Shown: in pieces, positions 1 through 7,045 of the stretch | Layout: each line of letters begins with the position of its first letter | How positions within the stretch are numbered: the first letter of the stretch is position 1 | Assembly (NCBI GenBank): GCA_020216965.1 | Contig: JAIWOJ010000014.1 | Location: forward strand, 1-12,367 | Reading direction: 5' to 3' | DNA: 12,367 nt | Source of the DNA: Prosthecobacter sp. | GTDB lineage: Bacteria; Verrucomicrobiota; Verrucomicrobiia; Verrucomicrobiales; Verrucomicrobiaceae | Notes under the pieces: model-generated | The model's database searches: none | What the model saw: only the letters and a program-made list of their open reading frames with translations | What the model was told of the DNA's origin: nothing | Position numbers and translations under genes: made by a program

Positions 1-78
1 GTTCGCGCTGGTGCTGGCGATGGCGCTGTCGAGCTGGGCCTGGCTCACCTCACCGGGCGGCCGGACGCAAAGGCTCAC
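1..78 (-). CDS. Possible 5' end of an unknown leftward gene, cut by the left edge
   Basis: On the minus strand a frame is open from a TGA at 108-106 to the window edge, with possible starts TTG at 84-82 and GTG at 78-76. From the GTG it gives 26 residues, including the stretch GEVSQAQLDSAIASTSAN. That stretch looks like a natural protein start and resembles, from memory, short N-terminal segments of tail-fibre-like or hypothetical proteins in which a 'QLDxAIxxTSxN' pattern recurs. No Shine-Dalgarno motif precedes it. The opposite strand is also open here (frame 2, from position 2, with an alanine/leucine-rich hydrophobic stretch), so the choice of strand is a judgement based on how protein-like each translation looks. 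No function can be given. Confidence 0.33.
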   Translation of the reverse strand, partial: MSLCVRPPGEVSQAQLDSAIASTSAN

Positions 79-243
79 TGGCAAAGGCTCAGCGTTGACC
101 GCCCATCACTCGGCGTTGAGCACCGATCGCACGCGCCTGAGCACAGATCACTCAATGTTGACAGGTGAATGCTCGCGCTTGAGCGATGATCGCCCAGCGG
201 CGACTGAATTTCGGTCAAATTTGACTGAATTTTTGGTCAATCA
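76..243. repeat. Degenerate 21-bp tandem repeat, about seven to eight units
   Basis: Units begin at 76, 97, 118, 139, 160, 181, 202 and 223, exactly 21 bp apart. The clearest run is 97-201. The plus-strand consensus is approximately GAGCACCGATC followed by ACTCGGCGTT. The last two units (202-222, 223-243) share the start GACTGAATTT and the word GGTCAA, and resemble each other more than the rest. The first unit is weak. Because the period is a multiple of three, one frame stays open on each strand through the main array. On the plus strand it reads as leucine heptads such as LSTDRTR-LSTDHSM-LTGECSR. The array lies between gene ends, so I read it as an intergenic minisatellite. Similar 21-bp arrays giving 'HSTLNTQ'-like translations are, from memory, common between genes in Planctomycetes and Verrucomicrobia. 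Confidence 0.65.
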
Positions 244-334
244 TGAGCCAGGGCGTGTCCGTGGAGAAGAGCTTGATCTCGATGGGATCGGGGGATTCGG
301 TCAAATCGCCGAGCGTTAGCGCACGAGGATCCAT
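215..334 (-). CDS. Short 39-codon frame overlapping the 3' end of the next gene; small gene or detached tail
   Basis: An ATG at 334-332 opens a frame ending at TGA 217-215. It overlaps the last 19 bases of the gene at 316-1248 in a different frame. The translation contains ALTLGDLTESPDPIEIKLFS and ends TDTPWLMIDQKFSQI, which looks like real protein. Between about 240 and 300 most third positions are G or C on this strand, as in the neighbouring genes. The final third runs into the 21-bp repeat region. It could be an independent small gene coupled to the upstream one. It could also be the original C-terminus of that gene, displaced by a one-base shift near its stop codon. The upstream protein ends in KWILVR and this frame continues with ALTLGDL directly after the same bases. 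It may also be chance. No family is recognised. Confidence 0.3.
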   Translation of the reverse strand: MDPRALTLGDLTESPDPIEIKLFSTDTPWLMIDQKFSQI

Positions 335-1248
335 TTGCCAGTGAACATCCACCATGCCTGGATCTCTGCGAGGAGTCCCAAGGTCGGATTTCTGAGCAGA
401 AGTGGGGAGAGGCCCGTGGCGGGATCGATCATGCGGGCAAGGCGGCCTTTGCCTGCGATCTCCAGCCGAGGGAGGCCAGCGGGCAAGGCGACGAGTTGCC
501 ACCCTGGGCTGTGTAGAAGGCTTGGAAATCCGAGGGCTTCGTCGGTTTCAGGCTCACCCAGGCCATAGGCAGCCTGAATGGCGGCGCGGCGTGTCTCGAG
601 CAGGGGCTGCCAAGCATCTGCCCGCAGGGCAGCATGGAGTGTGCGCAGGCAGATGCCGATGGTCTGGGCGGGCTCTTCGAGATCTGTCAAAAGCGCACCA
701 CGCAGCCAGGGGCAGGCGGGCCATGGCGGAGGTAATGGTAAGCGGCTGAGGAGATGCACGGAGTGATCTGGCTGGAGGACAGGGGCACCCAGGGTCCAGC
801 GCAAATCATCGGCCTGGCCTGGCAGGGCGAGGAGGGCCGTCTCTTCCGGCGTCTGGGGCGGCGGCGGTGGCGTGCTGCGGAGGGTGTCCGTATCCAGCGC
901 CTGGCTACGCGTATCCTGGGCGCGGGCGGAAGGTTGGGGCCGCCAGGTCAGATTTCCCAGGGTGCTGAGTTTCCCCGCCTCGTCATGGGCGCTTTTGTGA
1001 TGCAGGGTCATTTCCAGAAAAGCGCTGGGGGCAAATTCATGACTCGCCTGCAAGGGGGCCAGCCTAACCTCAATGACATTGCCGCCTTGGAAGAGCCATT
1101 CATTGATGGCTAGGTCAAAGTGGTGAGTTTTACCGGAGGTATCTTGGTGGATTGGCACGTCATGGATGCGCAGTTCCAGCCGACACTGCGACACCACGCC
1201 GGACAAGCGGAAGACGGGTCGGTCTGAGGGGTGAAGGAGGAACTGCAT
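316..1248 (-). CDS. Hypothetical protein, 310 aa, family not recognised
   Basis: Start ATG at 1248, stop TAA at 318-316. I do not recognise the family. The first 105 residues look beta-rich, with alternating hydrophobic residues and a segment FDLAINEWLFQGGNVIEVRL (44-63) that reads like a conserved beta-sandwich edge. Residues about 105-137 form a low-complexity linker containing five consecutive prolines (127-131). The C-terminal part (about 195-310) is mixed helical, with a tryptophan-rich end (AWWMFTGKW, 298-306). No signal peptide, membrane span or catalytic motif is visible, so it is probably cytoplasmic. It lies 34 bp downstream of the gene at 1283-2848 on the same strand, so the two are probably co-transcribed. 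No Shine-Dalgarno motif precedes the ATG. The end overlaps a 39-codon frame that could be a lost extension. The gene is well supported by length and codon use; its role is unknown. Confidence 0.75.
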   Translation of the reverse strand: MQFLLHPSDRPVFRLSGVVSQCRLELRIHDVPIHQDTSGKTHHFDLAINEWLFQGGNVIEVRLAPLQASHEFAPSAFLEMTLHHKSAHDEAGKLSTLGNLTWRPQPSARAQDTRSQALDTDTLRSTPPPPPQTPEETALLALPGQADDLRWTLGAPVLQPDHSVHLLSRLPLPPPWPACPWLRGALLTDLEEPAQTIGICLRTLHAALRADAWQPLLETRRAAIQAAYGLGEPETDEALGFPSLLHSPGWQLVALPAGLPRLEIAGKGRLARMIDPATGLSPLLLRNPTLGLLAEIQAWWMFTGKWILVR

Positions 1249-1282
1249 GGGTCAAAACCAGGCGTGGAGAGTTTGGGGGGGA

Positions 1283-2848
1283 TCAATCGCACCAAGGGAT
1301 TTCCGTGATCTGCCCAGGCTCACTGCCGCCAGGCCAGGCACGGGAAGGCGCAAGGACATGCCGGGCGGTGGATGGCTGGGATGGGTCAGCCAGAGGGGTA
1401 TCCTGGAGCGGTAGGAAACGGCAGCCTGGCCGCGATTTGACGAGGCTTGAGATCGCGATGCCAGTGAACTCCACGGCAGCGCGGCAGCGGTGCTCGCGGG
1501 GGTCACTGTCTGGGGTTTCGGCGGGGGGCTTGCAAATGGCACGAAAGCCAGCGCGTGCGGTGGCATCTGAGGCAGCCCCCTGGTGAATGACGAAGCTATC
1601 GTAATCCCGCACGGAGCGCGCTTCGAGGTAGGTTTTTACCATGCCGGAGGCGCGTGCGCGGCCCTGGGTGGGGGAGATGGGGCGGCGGGCCTCAATGCCT
1701 GCACGCAGCTTGAGCTGACCTTCGGCCACGAGGAAGATGCCGACCTCCCGCGCGATGGATGCGGCATCTCGGGGATCCAGGGCAGCGAGCAGCGGTGCTA
1801 GGAGTGCTTTTTTTTCTGGCTGCTCAAGCCATGGACCGATGAGGGCTGCCTCCCCCTGACCTGCGAGAAAGGGGCGGGCGAGCACGAACCAGCGCAGGGC
1901 GTGGCCGAGGAGACCGTTGCCTTCCTGCTCAAATAACTCTGCATCAATGCCAAGCAGTAGGTTCGGCCAGGGATCAAAGTGCAAGGCATCTCGGCGGGCG
2001 AGTTTGTCATTGCGTAGCGCCGCGTAGCGCGGGCCTGGGCATAAGGACATGACCATGGTGACGGCACGGGCCATGGCATCTAGGCACTCCGTCCAGCGGC
2101 AGAGGGCACGCACTTGCTGCTTGTCAGTGACGGGGAAAAAGCGGCCGTCATAGGTGCAGCCAAGGTCACCTGTGATCTCCAGCGCGGGGCCGCTGGAGCC
2201 CTGCTCAGGCGGGGGCGTGGTGCGTAACGTGAGACGCCCGCCCCAGCGCACGTTGGGAAACGCGGCTATCGTGGCCTGGAATTTTGCACTGGGGCACCCT
2301 GGCACGCTAAAGCGCCAGACCTGTGCAGGCAGCTCTGGCATTTTGAAGGGGTGCAGCAGGGAGAGGAGATCTTCATCGAGAGTCTCCATCAGGCTGGCAT
2401 CCAAAAGGGCTGGGGCAGGCCAGCTCCAGTTGATCTGCGGGATGTCCCGCGTGCCACCGCCGACGCCGGAAAGTTTGATCCGGTGGGGAGAGCCAGGCGG
2501 GCACTCTGCAGGGCCGCTCGCGGTGATGTTGACCTCTGCCATGCTGTCATCTTCATGCCCGGAAAGGATCTGGAGCATCGGCGGCTCCAGCTTGGCACTC
2601 ATCACCAGGGCCAGTTTGTTGTAGGAGGGCTTGGTGGGGGATTCATTGGGTAGGCGCGTGCGCAGGGGCAGTTCCAGGGTGTAACCACGCTGGAGGGCAT
2701 GGCAGGCGATGGCGATGCGCGTGCGGCGGCAGCAGCCATGGCTGGTGGCCTCGTTTTTATTCGGCTCAGGTGGGATCACGGCTGTCTGGATTTCCGCATC
2801 CTTGAGTCTCGGGCAGATAAAGTCAAAGCCCTTTGCCAGCAGCAGCAC
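1283..2848 (-). CDS. Hypothetical protein, about 521 aa, family not recognised; start uncertain
   Basis: The frame ends at TGA 1285-1283. The most upstream usable start is GTG at 2848-2846. Internal ATGs exist, such as the one beginning MSAKLEPPMLQ about 81 residues in, so the true start could be later, although residues 1-80 also look like real protein. No known domain is recognised. There is no signal peptide or membrane span. The N-terminal third contains proline- and glycine-rich stretches and several cysteines. The centre (about 255-390) looks alpha-helical, with segments such as LLLGIDAELFEQEGNGLLG and LLAPLLAALDPRDAASIARE. The C-terminal 100 residues are arginine- and proline-rich. It is followed after 34 bp by the gene at 316-1248 and diverges from the lipoprotein gene at 2893 across only 44 bp. 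A leftward two-gene operon is inferred. No function is proposed. Confidence 0.72.
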   Translation of the reverse strand: MLLLAKGFDFICPRLKDAEIQTAVIPPEPNKNEATSHGCCRRTRIAIACHALQRGYTLELPLRTRLPNESPTKPSYNKLALVMSAKLEPPMLQILSGHEDDSMAEVNITASGPAECPPGSPHRIKLSGVGGGTRDIPQINWSWPAPALLDASLMETLDEDLLSLLHPFKMPELPAQVWRFSVPGCPSAKFQATIAAFPNVRWGGRLTLRTTPPPEQGSSGPALEITGDLGCTYDGRFFPVTDKQQVRALCRWTECLDAMARAVTMVMSLCPGPRYAALRNDKLARRDALHFDPWPNLLLGIDAELFEQEGNGLLGHALRWFVLARPFLAGQGEAALIGPWLEQPEKKALLAPLLAALDPRDAASIAREVGIFLVAEGQLKLRAGIEARRPISPTQGRARASGMVKTYLEARSVRDYDSFVIHQGAASDATARAGFRAICKPPAETPDSDPREHRCRAAVEFTGIAISSLVKSRPGCRFLPLQDTPLADPSQPSTARHVLAPSRAWPGGSEPGQITEIPWCD

Positions 2849-2892
2849 GCGCGCTGAGAGAGCGGTGGGTCTTGGCGCGTTTAGCGCTGCGT

Positions 2893-3330
2893 ATGAAAAA
2901 CCTGTTTCTTTTTAGCCTAGCCTGCCTGGTTCTGTGCTCCTGTTCGAGCGGCTTTCGCCGCGAGTGGAAATCAGCCCTTTCCCAGGGGCCGAGCACAGGG
3001 GTCACGGGAGCTTGGGAAGGCACCTGGAAGAGCGATGTGAACGGCCATCATGGGCGTCTGCGCTGCGTCGTCGGTCCAGCCATCAATGCGCAAGGGGACC
3101 ACACCTTTCACTACCATGCCACCTGGGCACGGATTTTTAGCGGTGCCTATGCGGCACAGCATCGGGTGGTGACTGGAAAAAATTCTAGCACCTTCAGCGG
3201 CCAGCATGACATGCCTGACTGGGCAGGCGGCAGATACACCTACAGCGGCACGGTGAAGGGGGATGACTTTAGCGCCTGCTACCAGTGCGCGAAGGATAAG
3301 GGCACCTTTCAGATGCGGAGGGTGCGCTAA
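2893..3330 (+). CDS. Small conserved-type lipoprotein, 145 aa
   Basis: The frame is open further upstream, but ATG 2893 is chosen because it begins a classic lipoprotein signal: MKNLFLFSLACLVLCSC, with basic residue 2, a hydrophobic core at 4-14 and a lipobox L14-C15-S16-C17. Cys17 is the likely lipidated residue; Cys15 is less likely because leucine would be at -1. The mature part is beta-rich: WEGTWKSDVNGHHGRLRCVV (41-60), then an aromatic region, then GGRYTYSGTVKGDDFSACY (112-130) and GTFQMRR at the end. This repeated W/G/Y strand pattern suggests a small beta-barrel or lipocalin-like fold. From memory, similar short lipoproteins occur in Verrucomicrobia and Planctomycetes, with no assigned role. 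Location would be membrane-anchored, facing the periplasm. Its TAA overlaps the sufU stop by a few bases. Confidence 0.82.
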   Translation: MKNLFLFSLACLVLCSCSSGFRREWKSALSQGPSTGVTGAWEGTWKSDVNGHHGRLRCVVGPAINAQGDHTFHYHATWARIFSGAYAAQHRVVTGKNSSTFSGQHDMPDWAGGRYTYSGTVKGDDFSACYQCAKDKGTFQMRRVR

Positions 3331-3794
3331 GATGAGCGGCCGTTTTGTGTCCCTTGATTGAGCGCCTGCTCCGCTGCGTGCCAGGCCAGGGTGGCACACT
3401 TGATGCGCTGAGGGAATTTTTGCACGCCCTCCAGAGCCAGCAGATTGCCAAGAGCCTCTGCATCACCCACGGCAGAGGCTCCTGTGACCAGCGCATGAAA
3501 GTCTGCCATGAGCCTGCGGGCCGCCTCGGGGGAAGCTCCCTTGAGCGCCAGGGTCATCAGGCTAGCGCTGGCCTGACTGATGGCGCAGCCCTGGCCTTCA
3601 AAGCGGATATCCTCGATCTGGCCTTGGGGGCCGGTTTTGAGCCAGACCTCCACTTCGTCACCACAGGCCGGATTGTGCCCGCGAGCATGATGACAGTCTG
3701 GCCCGTCGAGGCGTCCCTGGTTCCGTGGGTGGCGGGAATGATCTAGGATGACCTGCTGATAGAGGTCACGCAGGGCAGCATCTTCAGCAGCCAT
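3327..3794 (-). CDS. sufU: SufU-type Fe-S assembly protein / zinc-dependent sulfur acceptor
   Basis: A 155-aa protein of the IscU/SufU family. It begins LYQQVILDHSRHPRNQG (11-27), a family signature. The metal-binding set is present: Cys44 and Asp46 (NPACGDEV), Cys70 (GQGCAISQASAS) and Cys133 (RIKCATLAW). The 63-residue gap between Cys70 and Cys133 includes the insertion that distinguishes SufU from IscU, whose corresponding gap is near 43. In SufU proteins, these residues bind zinc and the protein accepts persulfide sulfur from SufS, delivering it to cluster assembly in the cytoplasm. It starts 6 bp after the sufS stop, so the two are co-transcribed and probably translationally coupled. No Shine-Dalgarno motif is visible. 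The 3' end overlaps the convergent lipoprotein gene by 4 bp. Identification is strong; a scaffold role in place of a transfer role cannot be excluded from sequence. Confidence 0.93.
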   Translation of the reverse strand: MAAEDAALRDLYQQVILDHSRHPRNQGRLDGPDCHHARGHNPACGDEVEVWLKTGPQGQIEDIRFEGQGCAISQASASLMTLALKGASPEAARRLMADFHALVTGASAVGDAEALGNLLALEGVQKFPQRIKCATLAWHAAEQALNQGTQNGRSS

Positions 3795-3800
3795 GGCAGC

Positions 3801-5027
3801 TTAGGAGAAAAATTTCACGGCTTGGTGCAGCACCTCCACCAGCCGATCTGCCTCCGCATGGGTATTGTAGAGGTAAAAACTGGCGCGGCTGGTGCCCACG
3901 ACCCCAAATCTCCGCATCAGCGGCTGGGTGCAGTGGTGCCCGCCACGCAGCGCTAGCCCCTTGGTGTTTGCATACTCCACGAGGTCATGGGGATGCGCAC
4001 AGGCCAGGCTGAAAGCGGCCAGACTGCCCCGCTGCACGGGCGGCGGCGGGCCTAAAACGCGCAGCCCAGGCACGGTCTGTAGCTTTTGCAGGGTGGCTTG
4101 GATCAGCTCCTGCCCATGGGCATGGATCACCTCAATGCCGATGCCCTCTAAATAATCAATGGCCGCGCCGAGCCCGATCACGCCAGCGATGTCCGGTGTG
4201 CCAGCCTCAAAGCGCGCCGGTGCCTGTTTGTAGGTGCTGCCTTCCAGCGTCACGCTGTCGATCATCTCGCCACCACCATGCCAGGGCGGCATGTTGGCCA
4301 GGACTTCAGCGCGCCCATAGAGGACGCCGATGCCGGTTGGGGCACAGATTTTGTGACCTGAGAAGACGTAAAAATCACAGCCGATGGCCTGCACATCCAC
4401 GGGCATGTGGCCGACTGCTTGTGCGCCATCCACAAGCGTGGTGATGCCAAGCGCACGAGCCCAGGCACAGATCTGTGCGACGGGGTTGATGGTGCCGAGG
4501 GAGTTGGAGACATGCACGCAGGTGAGGAGCTTGACGGAACCTTCTTCCAACAGAGCGCGCAGTGCCGCCAGATCGAGCGTGCCATCCTCAAGCACGGGCA
4601 CATATTTCACCACCGCCCCACAGCGCTCCGCAGCGAGCTGCCAGGGCACGAGGTTGCTATGATGCTCCATGCCTGTGCTCACGATGACATCCCCTGGGCG
4701 CAGGAAATGGCTGGCCCAGACCTGAGCAACGAGGTTCACGCCCTCGGTGGTGCCGCGGGTGAAAATCACTTCGTCTGCTGAGGCCGCCCCGATGAATCGG
4801 GCGACCTTGGCACGCACGGCCTCAAATTGCTCGGTAGCGCGGTTGCTAAGCTCATGCAGCCCCCGGTGGACGTTGGCGTTGTCACGCTCGTAATAGCGCA
4901 CCAGGGCATCAATGACTTGGCGCGGCTTCTGGCTGCTGGCAGCACTGTCTAAATAAATGAGCGGATGTCCCCCGACCTGCTGATGCAGGATGGGGAAGTC
5001 TGCGCGTCGATGGGAAAGGTCAGGCAT
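3801..5027 (-). CDS. sufS: Cysteine desulfurase SufS (group II)
   Basis: A 408-aa PLP-dependent enzyme that converts L-cysteine to alanine and holds the sulfur as a persulfide for Fe-S cluster building. Length matches the family (about 405-410). The N-terminus carries the typical YLDSAASSQKPRQVIDAL (25-42). The PLP lysine is Lys226 in FSGHKICAPTGIGVLYG. Asp200 in LVDGAQAVGH is the usual pyridine-nitrogen partner. The catalytic cysteine is Cys366 in ALRGGHHCTQPLM, the group II position. THAEADRLVEVL near the C-terminus is also typical. It is the first gene of a two-gene unit with sufU, which fits a SufS-SufU partnership. No sufB, sufC or sufD lies in the window. It starts with ATG at 5027, 85 bp downstream of the argG stop, with no Shine-Dalgarno motif. 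I see no convincing terminator in that gap, so read-through from argG is possible. Confidence 0.96.
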   Translation of the reverse strand: MPDLSHRRADFPILHQQVGGHPLIYLDSAASSQKPRQVIDALVRYYERDNANVHRGLHELSNRATEQFEAVRAKVARFIGAASADEVIFTRGTTEGVNLVAQVWASHFLRPGDVIVSTGMEHHSNLVPWQLAAERCGAVVKYVPVLEDGTLDLAALRALLEEGSVKLLTCVHVSNSLGTINPVAQICAWARALGITTLVDGAQAVGHMPVDVQAIGCDFYVFSGHKICAPTGIGVLYGRAEVLANMPPWHGGGEMIDSVTLEGSTYKQAPARFEAGTPDIAGVIGLGAAIDYLEGIGIEVIHAHGQELIQATLQKLQTVPGLRVLGPPPPVQRGSLAAFSLACAHPHDLVEYANTKGLALRGGHHCTQPLMRRFGVVGTSRASFYLYNTHAEADRLVEVLHQAVKFFS

Positions 5028-5112
5028 GAGATGGCTGACAGGGCGTCACTGAGGTTACGTCACACAGCTTGGCAGGGATGGGCTCACCTAACCTAAGCTG
5101 GGTGCCTGGCTC

Positions 5113-6357
5113 TTAATTGCCCAGATTTTTGGCTCCGTTCACCTGGCTATTCACGCGCAGGCGCAGGCCGTTCAGGCGGATGAAGCCCGTGGCGTCATCT
5201 TGGTTGTAGGCCTTTGTCGGGTCTGCCTCCATGGTGGCGATGTGCGGATTGTAGAGGCTGAATTGGCTTTGGCGGCCAGCCGCGTGGATGCCGCCTTTGT
5301 AGAGCTTCACCCGCACCGTGCCGGAGACGTTTTTCTGGCTCTCCGTCACCAATGCCTGGAGGGCGAGGCGCTCAGGAGCATACCAGAAGCCATTGTACAC
5401 CAGCTTGGCATACTCGGGGATCAGGCTATCGCGCAGGTGCATCACTTCACGGTCCATGGTCAGGCTCTCGATCTGGCGGTGGGCAAAGTGGAGGATGGCA
5501 CCGCCGGGGGTCTCATAGACACCACGGCTCTTCATGCCGACGAAACGATTCTCCACCATGTCCACGCGGCCCACGCCATGCTTGCCGCCCAGCTTGTTGA
5601 GGGCCTTCATGACCTGTAGCGGGTTCATCGGCTTGCTGTTCACCGCCACGCAGTTGCCCTTCTCAAAGTCCAGCACTACATACTCTGGCTTGTCTGGTGC
5701 ATCTTCTGGAAAGACGGAGAGGGTGGTAAAGTAGTCACGGTATTTCACATCCCCGGCATTGAACCAGGGGTCTTCGAGAATGCCTGCCTCGTAGCTGATA
5801 TGCAGGAGATTGCGGTCCATGGAAAAGGGCTTCTTCGCACTGGCCTGCACGGGGATCCCTTTGTCCTCGCAGTATTTGATCATCTCCGCACGGCCTGGGA
5901 ATTGGCTGCGGAAGCGCTCATCCCGCCAGGGGGCGATGATCTCCAAGTCGGGCGCGAGGGCGGCTGCGGTTAGCTCAAAGCGCACCTGATCATTCCCCTT
6001 CCCTGTGGCACCGTGGCCGATGGCGGTCGCGCCTTCTGCTTTAGCGATCTCGACCATGCGCTTGGCGATGAGCGGGCGGGCGATGCTGGTGCCGAGGAAG
6101 TACTGGCCCTCGTAAATGGCACCCGCCTGCATCATGGGAAAGATAAAATCCCTGGCAAACTCCTCCTGGAGGTCATCGACGTAGATTTTCGATGCGCCCG
6201 TCTTCTTTGCCTTGGCGTTCAGTCCCTTGAGTTCATCGTCCTGGCCGATGTTTGCACAAAAGGCGATCATCTCCGCATCATAGGTTTCTTTGATCCAGGA
6301 GAGGAGCACGGAGGTATCAAGGCCGCCGGAATAGGCGAGGACGATTTTCTTTTTCAT
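5113..6357 (-). CDS. argG: Argininosuccinate synthase
   Basis: A 414-aa cytoplasmic enzyme joining citrulline and aspartate with ATP to form argininosuccinate, the penultimate step of arginine synthesis. The ATP pyrophosphatase loop AYSGGLDTS is at residues 8-16. Further family signatures are [14 protein letters not shown] (82-95) and [15 protein letters not shown] (114-128), which belong to the citrulline/aspartate/ATP site. Length is normal for the family. ATG 6357 is chosen because the protein begins [12 protein letters not shown], exactly where other ArgG proteins begin. No other arginine gene is adjacent. The upstream region contains a plausible promoter (6383-6410) and no obvious Shine-Dalgarno site. 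The lysine-rich start and all catalytic signatures are intact, so it should be functional. Identification is essentially certain. Confidence 0.98.
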   Translation of the reverse strand: MKKKIVLAYSGGLDTSVLLSWIKETYDAEMIAFCANIGQDDELKGLNAKAKKTGASKIYVDDLQEEFARDFIFPMMQAGAIYEGQYFLGTSIARPLIAKRMVEIAKAEGATAIGHGATGKGNDQVRFELTAAALAPDLEIIAPWRDERFRSQFPGRAEMIKYCEDKGIPVQASAKKPFSMDRNLLHISYEAGILEDPWFNAGDVKYRDYFTTLSVFPEDAPDKPEYVVLDFEKGNCVAVNSKPMNPLQVMKALNKLGGKHGVGRVDMVENRFVGMKSRGVYETPGGAILHFAHRQIESLTMDREVMHLRDSLIPEYAKLVYNGFWYAPERLALQALVTESQKNVSGTVRVKLYKGGIHAAGRQSQFSLYNPHIATMEADPTKAYNQDDATGFIRLNGLRLRVNSQVNGAKNLGN

Positions 6358-6382
6358 AAAAAGGGGTCAGTGAAGGGGCGCG

Positions 6383-6410
6383 AGAGTAGGCCATGAATCC
6401 CGCCTGGCAA
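6383..6410 (-). promoter_or_regulatory. Candidate sigma70-type promoter for argG
   Basis: On the minus strand, TTGCCA (6410-6405) and TACTCT (6388-6383) are separated by 16 bp and lie upstream of the argG ATG at 6357. Each box matches the consensus only partly. A 6-bp inverted repeat, CCCGCC at 6399-6404 and GGCGGG at 6415-6420, overlaps the -35 side and could be an operator or could be chance in GC-rich DNA. Confidence 0.3.
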
Positions 6411-6469
6411 GCACGGCGGGGCAAGTTTGTCCTTCCCAGAGCCCTGGGGGCTACGCTAGCTTGCGCGGC

Positions 6470-7021
6470 ATGACCGCCCCCACCTGGCACCTCATCAAGG
6501 CCGAGACCCGCGAGCAATACGGTCCTCTGACCCACGAAGCCCTCCTCCAACTGGCGGCTGAGGCCAAAATCTCTCCGATGGACAAGCTCTCCGAGGATGG
6601 GCGGCAGACTTGGCTGCGGGCCCCCATGGTGCGGGCGCTGCAGATGGACTGGCTGATCCAGATGCCTGACCAGTACCTCTATGGCCCCACCAACATCGCC
6701 ACCATCCAAGAATTTCTCGCGACGGGGCAGATTGATGAAAACGTGACCCTCATCCACTGCGTGACGGGGGAAGAGGCGCGCCTCGCAGACCAGCCCTTTT
6801 TCCAAGACAGCCCCCACCACGCACGCAGTGCGCAGACGACCCTGCTGGGAGCCCGCTGGCCTAGCAGGGAGGGGCATGAAGGGGATGCCGCCCTGCATCA
6901 GCGCATCCGCACCCTAGAGCGCCAGCTCATGCAGGCCCAGCATGAGCTGGATGAGGCTCTAGAAGCCTATCGTTTGCTGCGCCAGCAGTTCATTGAGGAA
7001 ACCGGACGCGAGCCCAGGTAG
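6470..7021 (+). CDS. GYF_2-like domain protein with C-terminal coiled coil, 183 aa
   Basis: Start ATG 6470 is preferred over the in-frame TTG at 6461, because the protein then begins MTAPTWHLIKAE close to the domain. Residues 6-50 match the GYF_2-like pattern: W-H-L-I...QYGPLTHEALLQLAAEAKISPMDKL...GRQTW, a small module in which the GP turn and later W are characteristic. Residues about 69-110 (LYGPTNIATIQEFLATGQID) look like a second, more diverged copy. Residues 141-178 form a strongly charged helix with heptads (LHQRIRTLERQLMQAQHELDEALEAYRLL), probably a coiled coil for oligomerisation. There is no signal peptide or membrane span, so a cytoplasmic adaptor role is inferred. The DUF4407 membrane gene follows 79 bp downstream on the same strand. 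GYF_2 modules often occur beside membrane-protein domains, and a partnership with that neighbour is possible. The specific function is unknown. Confidence 0.8.
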   Translation: MTAPTWHLIKAETREQYGPLTHEALLQLAAEAKISPMDKLSEDGRQTWLRAPMVRALQMDWLIQMPDQYLYGPTNIATIQEFLATGQIDENVTLIHCVTGEEARLADQPFFQDSPHHARSAQTTLLGARWPSREGHEGDAALHQRIRTLERQLMQAQHELDEALEAYRLLRQQFIEETGREPR

Positions 7022-7045
7022 TGCATTTTCTCCACGGCACGGCCA

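Noticed and set aside
76..243. CRISPR array
   Set aside because: The 21-bp units are contiguous, with no unique spacers, and the units are too short and too diverged. No cas-like gene is nearby.
754..1113. A 119-codon plus-strand frame opposite the 310-aa gene
   Set aside because: Its translation is low in recognisable structure and the minus frame is longer, has better codon use and fits the operon arrangement.
2833..2892. N-terminal extension of the lipoprotein gene
   Set aside because: It would add 20 arginine-rich residues before a complete lipoprotein signal and would nearly touch the divergent gene's start.
5028..5112. Possible regulatory hairpin between argG and sufS
   Set aside because: The matching words (GTGAC ... 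GTGAC) are direct, not inverted, so they cannot form a stem. Nothing else stands out in the 85 bp.
6425..6460. Small inverted repeat CCCAG/CTGGG upstream of the GYF_2-like gene
   Set aside because: The stem is only 5 bp with a 4-bp loop, which is expected often by chance in sequence this GC-rich.
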